A stretch of 45,615 bases of DNA, taken from NCBI GenBank assembly GCA_002477465.1, contig DLPV01000003.1, forward strand, positions 187,504-233,118. Direction: 5' to 3'. The DNA is from Gammaproteobacteria bacterium UBA7449. Its GTDB lineage: Bacteria; Pseudomonadota; Gammaproteobacteria; Pseudomonadales; Pseudohongiellaceae. The translations under genes were made by a program, and so were the position numbers. Within the stretch, counting starts at the first letter, position 1, and each line of letters starts with the position of its first letter. Below, piece after piece: positions 41,677-45,615 of this stretch. The notes under the pieces were generated by a model. That model saw only the letters and a list, made by a program, of their open reading frames with translations, searched no databases and was not told the origin of the DNA.

Positions 41677-42816
41677 TTGCAAAGTAAATTGCCAGATGTT
41701 GGGACCACTATTTTTACAGTCATGTCAAAAATGGCCCAGGACTATGGGTCTATCAATCTATCCCAGGGCTTCCCGGATTTCGACTGTCCAGATCGTTTGA
41801 AAGAGCTCGTCGCCTTCTATATCAACGACAAGAAGAACCAGTATCCCCCGATGGCTGGTATCCCCTTACTACGCCAGGAGATCAGCAACAAGATCAATTC
41901 GCTGTACGGCTTTGATGCCAACCCCGAAACCGAGGTCACCGTGACCTCGGGGGCGACCGAAGCACTATTCGACGCGGTACAGGCCACGGTGCATCAGGGC
42001 GATGAGGTCATTATTTTCGATCCTGCCTATGATTCATACGAACCTGCAATACTCATGGCTGGTGGCATTCCTGTGCGTCTCCCGCTCAGGCTCTCTGACT
42101 ACGGCATCGATTGGAATCGCGCGGCTGACGCGATCACCTCCAGAACCCGGCTCATCATCATCAACACACCCCATAATCCCTGCGGCGTGACACTCAACAG
42201 AAGTGACCTCGATGCCCTGGCAGAGCTGGTGACTGAGACTGATATCCTGATCCTCTCCGACGAAGTGTATGAGCACATGGTGTTTGATGGTGAGAAACAC
42301 GTCAGCGTTCTGAGCCACCCTTCGCTCAAGGAGAGAAGCTTTGCTGTATTCTCTTTCGGGAAAACCTATCACGCCACCGGCTGGAAGTTGGCGTACTGTG
42401 TGGCGAGACCGGAGCTAATGGTGGAGTTCAGGAAGATTCACCAGTTTGTCACCTTCACCACCACCAGCTTTCTGCAATACGCAATTGCTGATTTTATGGC
42501 GGAGTGTCCGCAACATGCCACCGAGCTCTCTGATTTCTATCAGGCCAAGAGGGATGATTTCTGCCGTCTGATTCAGGACTCCCGCTTCAGGTTTACCCCA
42601 TCAAAGGGTACCTATTTCCAATTGGTAGACTATAGCGAGATCAGTGATCAGCCCGACATGGACTTCGTTGCAGAACTAACCAGGGACAAAGGGGTAGCAG
42701 CTATTCCCCTTGCTCCCTTCTACAGGCAGGCACCGGACTCCCGGATTATCCGCTTCTGTTTTTGCAAAGATGACAGCACGCTGGAACGCGCGGCTGAAAT
42801 TCTCTGCGCCCTGTAA
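41677..42816 (+). CDS. ybdL: Methionine/aromatic aminotransferase (YbdL type)
   Basis: A 379-residue fold-type I PLP aminotransferase. It follows E. coli YbdL closely in pattern: S-K-L-P-x-x-G-T-T-I-F-T-V-M-S, I-N-L-S-Q-G-F-P-D-F-D, T-V-T-S-G-A-T-E-A-L, F-D-P-A-Y-D-S-Y, N-T-P-H-N-P-C-G, S-D-E-V-Y-E-H, the PLP lysine in S-F-G-K-T-Y-H-A-T-G-W-K and I-I-R-F-C-F. It transaminates methionine with 2-oxo acids. The start is TTG at 41677 with AAGGGGA 6 bases upstream. It is followed by queG after 5 bases, so the two form an operon. Confidence 0.92.
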   Translation: MQSKLPDVGTTIFTVMSKMAQDYGSINLSQGFPDFDCPDRLKELVAFYINDKKNQYPPMAGIPLLRQEISNKINSLYGFDANPETEVTVTSGATEALFDAVQATVHQGDEVIIFDPAYDSYEPAILMAGGIPVRLPLRLSDYGIDWNRAADAITSRTRLIIINTPHNPCGVTLNRSDLDALAELVTETDILILSDEVYEHMVFDGEKHVSVLSHPSLKERSFAVFSFGKTYHATGWKLAYCVARPELMVEFRKIHQFVTFTTTSFLQYAIADFMAECPQHATELSDFYQAKRDDFCRLIQDSRFRFTPSKGTYFQLVDYSEISDQPDMDFVAELTRDKGVAAIPLAPFYRQAPDSRIIRFCFCKDDSTLERAAEILCAL

Positions 42817-42821
42817 ACCCC

Positions 42822-43886
42822 ATGTCGGATATCGAACTACACAGTCTCGCCAGCGCCATAAAGGACTGGGGTGCTGAACTGGGTTTTCAGCAGGTGGCGA
42901 TTACCGACATAGATTTGTCTCACTACCGGTCAAGTTACCAACGGTGGATAGAGGAAGGCTGCCACGGCGAAATGCAGTACATGGCGAAAAATCAGGACAA
43001 AAGATTTTTCCCGGAAAAACTCGTCGAGGGCACAGCCCGAGTTATTTCAATGCGCATGGACTATGCGAAAGACAAGAGCAACTCCCTTGCGCCAATGGAA
43101 GATCGCGATACCGCGTATATTGCACGCTATGCAAGGGGTCGGGACTACCACAAACTGATGCGAAAGCGTCTGCAGCGACTGGCCGAAAAAATACAATCGG
43201 AAATCGGTGAGTTTGGTTACCGGGCTTTTGTTGATAGCGCGCCGGTTTTAGAGAGGGCGTTTGCGGAAAAGTCAGGCCTGGGCTGGATTGGCAAGAATAC
43301 CATGCTGATAAACAAACAGGCCGGCTCCTGGTTTTTTCTTGGTGAGCTATTCACTGACCTGGCCTTACCCATAGATGAGCCGGCTTCCGATCATTGCGGC
43401 AGCTGTAGAGCCTGCCTCGATGTTTGTCCAACCAACGCATTCCTTGGACCAAACAAGATGGATGCGACGCGCTGTATTTCTTATCTTACTATCGAGTTGC
43501 GCAATAGCATCCCACTTGAGTTTCGCAAGGCTATGGGCAACCGTGTGTTCGGCTGCGATGACTGTCAGTTAGTGTGCCCATGGAACAAGTTCACCCAACC
43601 CAGTGATGAATCCGACTTCTCACCGCGTCATGGCCTGGATGACGCCGCCCTCGTGGATCTGTTCAATTGGACAGAGCAGGAATTCCTGGAACGCACAGCC
43701 GGGTCTCCCATACGCCGAATTGGCTATGCCTGCTGGCTGCGAAATCTGGCGGTGGGATTGGGGAACGCGGATTCGTCTGCGGAGCTTATCGCCGCGCTGG
43801 AAGCCAGGCGCAGCACCGCCCCGCCCATGGTCAGGGAGCACATTGAGTGGGCGCTAGGACAGCATGGAAGATCTAGCGCGCAATAA
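42822..43886 (+). CDS. queG: Epoxyqueuosine reductase QueG
   Basis: A 354-residue cobalamin-dependent enzyme making the last reduction in tRNA queuosine synthesis. It has the DUF1730 N domain, the catalytic/cobalamin region G-Y-R-A-F-V-D-S-A-P-V-L-E-R and G-L-G-W-I-G-K-N-T-M, and two [4Fe-4S] motifs, C-G-S-C-R-A-C-L-D-V-C-P and C-D-D-C-Q-L-V-C-P-W. The final helices match the HEAT-like tail. Its last 14 bases overlap the end of convergent orn. Confidence 0.97.
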   Translation: MSDIELHSLASAIKDWGAELGFQQVAITDIDLSHYRSSYQRWIEEGCHGEMQYMAKNQDKRFFPEKLVEGTARVISMRMDYAKDKSNSLAPMEDRDTAYIARYARGRDYHKLMRKRLQRLAEKIQSEIGEFGYRAFVDSAPVLERAFAEKSGLGWIGKNTMLINKQAGSWFFLGELFTDLALPIDEPASDHCGSCRACLDVCPTNAFLGPNKMDATRCISYLTIELRNSIPLEFRKAMGNRVFGCDDCQLVCPWNKFTQPSDESDFSPRHGLDDAALVDLFNWTEQEFLERTAGSPIRRIGYACWLRNLAVGLGNADSSAELIAALEARRSTAPPMVREHIEWALGQHGRSSAQ

Positions 43887-44415
43887 AGTGCTCGCGGTAG
43901 TAAATCAACTCATTGACCGAATCCTTGATATCTTCCATGGCCTGGTGGGTTCCCTGCTTGGTCAATCCGTTTTGGATTCCTGGCTTCCAGCGTTTAACCA
44001 GTTCCTTCAGAGTGCTGACATCGAGGTTACGGTAATGAAAGAAAGCCTCAAGCTCCGGCATGTAGTTAGCAAGAAAGCGTCGATCCTGACAGATGCTGTT
44101 ACCGCACATGGGAGACGCATTCTTCTCTGAATACTGAGTCAGAAATTCAAGCGTTTGCCGCTGCACTTCAGCCTCATCAAACGTGCTCGCCTTTACGCGA
44201 TCAATCAGCCCGGATGCACCGTGGTGTTTTTGGTTCCACTCATCCATGCCTTCCAGCATCGCATCGCTCTGCTTCACTGCCAACACCGGGCCTTCGGCCA
44301 GGATATTGAGATTTGAATCAGTTATCAGTGTGGCGATTTCTATGATTCGATCCGTTTCGGGGACCAGGCCGGTCATCTCCAGATCCAGCCAAATCAGATT
44401 TTGGGATTTATCCAT
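43873..44415 (-). CDS. orn: Oligoribonuclease
   Basis: A 180-residue DEDDh 3'-5' exoribonuclease that degrades 2-5 nt RNAs and pGpG, so it also clears the linear product of c-di-GMP breakdown. The first catalytic motif is W-L-D-L-E-M-T-G-L (D11, E13); N-S-I-C-Q-D-R-R-F-L and Y-H-Y-R-N-L-D-like H-Y-R-N-L-D-V-S-T-L follow. The end reads L-I-Y-Y-R-E-H-F. It is essential in several gammaproteobacteria. It lies downstream of rsgA on the same strand (112-base gap), the usual order. Confidence 0.97.
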   Translation of the reverse strand: MDKSQNLIWLDLEMTGLVPETDRIIEIATLITDSNLNILAEGPVLAVKQSDAMLEGMDEWNQKHHGASGLIDRVKASTFDEAEVQRQTLEFLTQYSEKNASPMCGNSICQDRRFLANYMPELEAFFHYRNLDVSTLKELVKRWKPGIQNGLTKQGTHQAMEDIKDSVNELIYYREHFIAR

Positions 44416-44527
44416 GTCTAATTCCTAAACAGTCTCTTGCTTATCTCAGTCTAGCAAATCCACGCAGCGACCACGAAACGATCGCTGCACTTACCCCCTG
44501 CTCACTCATTGTTAGTCAGTCGTCGTT

Positions 44528-45583
44528 TCACTCACCGCACTTATTACGCACAGATTGATCTAGCGTCTTCTTATAGAATTTGCCGAGATTCTTGGCGCTG
44601 GCCCTTTTCTGGGCAATGGTAGCAGCATTCATGGCCTGCTCTCGCATCAGTTTCTCGTAATTGAGCAAGCGCCTCTCGTCCAGCTCATCGGCGGCTATGG
44701 CAGCCTGAACCGCACAACCCGGTTCAGAATGATGCTGGCAATCATTGAAGCGACACTGGGTAGCTAGCTCTTCAATGTCGGCAAACGTCGTTGCCACACC
44801 GGCTTGCATGTCCACCAGCTGCAGTTCGCGCATGCCCGGCGTATCCAGCAGCATGGCGCCACCAGCCATGGGGAAGAGGGAGCGCGCGGTCGTCGTGTGC
44901 CTGCCCTTGCTGTCATCGCTGCGGATCTCTGCAGTGGCCTGCCGCTGTTCTCCCAAGAGTGTGTTGGTGAGTGTTGATTTACCAGCACCTGAAGAACCCA
45001 GCATCACAATTGTCTGACCAGGCCGGCACCAGGGTATAAGGACTTGCTTCGTGGTTTCCTCAAGCGTATTGACCGCAACCACCGCCAGCAAGGCGGAGAG
45101 AGACTGCACCTGGGCCGCCAGTTCGTCAGCATTCTCAGCAAGGTCCTTCTTGCTTAACACCACCACGGGCTCGGCCCCGGCATCGTGAACCATGGCGAGG
45201 TATCTCTCGAGTCGATTGAGATTAAAGTCGTCATTGAGTGAGCAGACGATGAAAGCGGTATCGACATTGGCCGCGATGAGTTGCTCCTGCTTTTGATGCC
45301 CGGCAGCGATGCGACGGAAACAGGTGCTGCGATCAAGCAGGCGCTCAAAGCCCCCCGCCGCGTTCAGCAGTAGCCAGTCCCCCACAACCATTTGCGGCAT
45401 CGAGGAGAGCAACGCCAGCTGATGCTTGCCGGATTCACCCGCCAGTTCCACTTCGTTGCGATATTGCTCCACCACGCGGCATGGCGTTAATACGCCAATT
45501 TCATCGAGCGTGAGCTGTTGTTGAAAAAATGGCTGCCAGCCGAGGCCGGTGAGAGTAACAGGGTTAGATGTTTGAGTTGTCAT
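44528..45583 (-). CDS. rsgA: Small ribosomal subunit biogenesis GTPase RsgA
   Basis: A 351-residue circularly permuted GTPase: N-terminal OB fold, then G4 (V-L-S-K-K-D-L) before G1 (G-S-S-G-A-G-K-S-T-L), G2 (H-T-T-T-A) and G3 (D-T-P-G), and a C-terminal zinc motif (C-R-F-N-D-C-Q-H-x4-G-C). It acts late in 30S maturation. ATG at 45583 is chosen: GGGGA lies 7 bases upstream and the product then has the family length (E. coli 350). The frame also opens at a TTG at 45601. Confidence 0.97.
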   Translation of the reverse strand: MTTQTSNPVTLTGLGWQPFFQQQLTLDEIGVLTPCRVVEQYRNEVELAGESGKHQLALLSSMPQMVVGDWLLLNAAGGFERLLDRSTCFRRIAAGHQKQEQLIAANVDTAFIVCSLNDDFNLNRLERYLAMVHDAGAEPVVVLSKKDLAENADELAAQVQSLSALLAVVAVNTLEETTKQVLIPWCRPGQTIVMLGSSGAGKSTLTNTLLGEQRQATAEIRSDDSKGRHTTTARSLFPMAGGAMLLDTPGMRELQLVDMQAGVATTFADIEELATQCRFNDCQHHSEPGCAVQAAIAADELDERRLLNYEKLMREQAMNAATIAQKRASAKNLGKFYKKTLDQSVRNKCGE

Positions 45584-45615
45584 GATTGTCCCCTGCGTCA
45601 ACTAAGTGAAACTAC

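Overview
The window is chromosomal DNA from a gammaproteobacterium, most likely a marine or other aquatic one related to the Pseudomonadales/Cellvibrionales. This rests on gene content: parC-parE-yqiA-cpdA-yqiB-nudF, thiC next to a divergent tolC, queG-orn-rsgA and the EF-P lysylation genes form a block that, from memory, matches the P. aeruginosa neighbourhood around fimX, parC, parE, cpdA and thiC, but rearranged. Monomeric isocitrate dehydrogenase, ovothiol synthase and the sortase-associated PdsS/PdsR/PdsO proteins fit an aquatic gammaproteobacterium. The genus cannot be assigned. Gene density is high. I see no rRNA, tRNA, insertion sequence, phage or CRISPR array.

Layout. 1-9.3 kb is accessory: the end of an MDR dehydrogenase, an Old Yellow Enzyme/dihaem cytochrome c pair, a DUF1857 protein, a DUF6515-like secreted protein, a two-gene operon (RnfD-like membrane protein with a Sel1-like tail plus a SUMF1-domain protein) and three exported proteins of unknown or loosely known role. 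9.3-16.1 kb is metabolic and translational: icd, a GNAT acetyltransferase, a D-amino-acid transaminase, then epmA, efp and epmB, which together make and lysylate EF-P. 16.1-18.5 kb holds a degenerate EAL protein carrying a 12-bp minisatellite and a YtjB-like membrane protein with a degenerate cyclase-like domain. 18.6-26.5 kb is the leftward parE/parC, yqiA, cpdA, yqiB and nudF group plus ppiC, with a decayed arsenate-reductase-like gene between ppiC and nudF.

26.7-31.5 kb contains DUF2889 and the regulatory and OmpA-like parts of the proteobacterial dedicated sortase system (pdsS, pdsR and divergent pdsO), with no sortase and no LPXTG target beside them. 31.5-39.1 kb holds a GST, DUF924, DAHP synthase, a CCP-like M14 carboxypeptidase, thiC and tolC. 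39.2-45.6 kb holds ovothiol synthase OvoA, a methionine aminotransferase (YbdL type), queG, orn and rsgA.

The most unusual items are the sortase-system trio without a sortase, whose kinase ectodomain looks like a CBM9/DOMON fold; the stand-alone RnfD-Sel1 plus SUMF1 operon with a perfect 10-bp dyad upstream; the EAL-like protein with ten 4-residue repeats in the loop that should carry catalytic acidic residues; and several clean inverted repeats in promoter regions. All names come from reading the sequence against remembered families; no searches were run.
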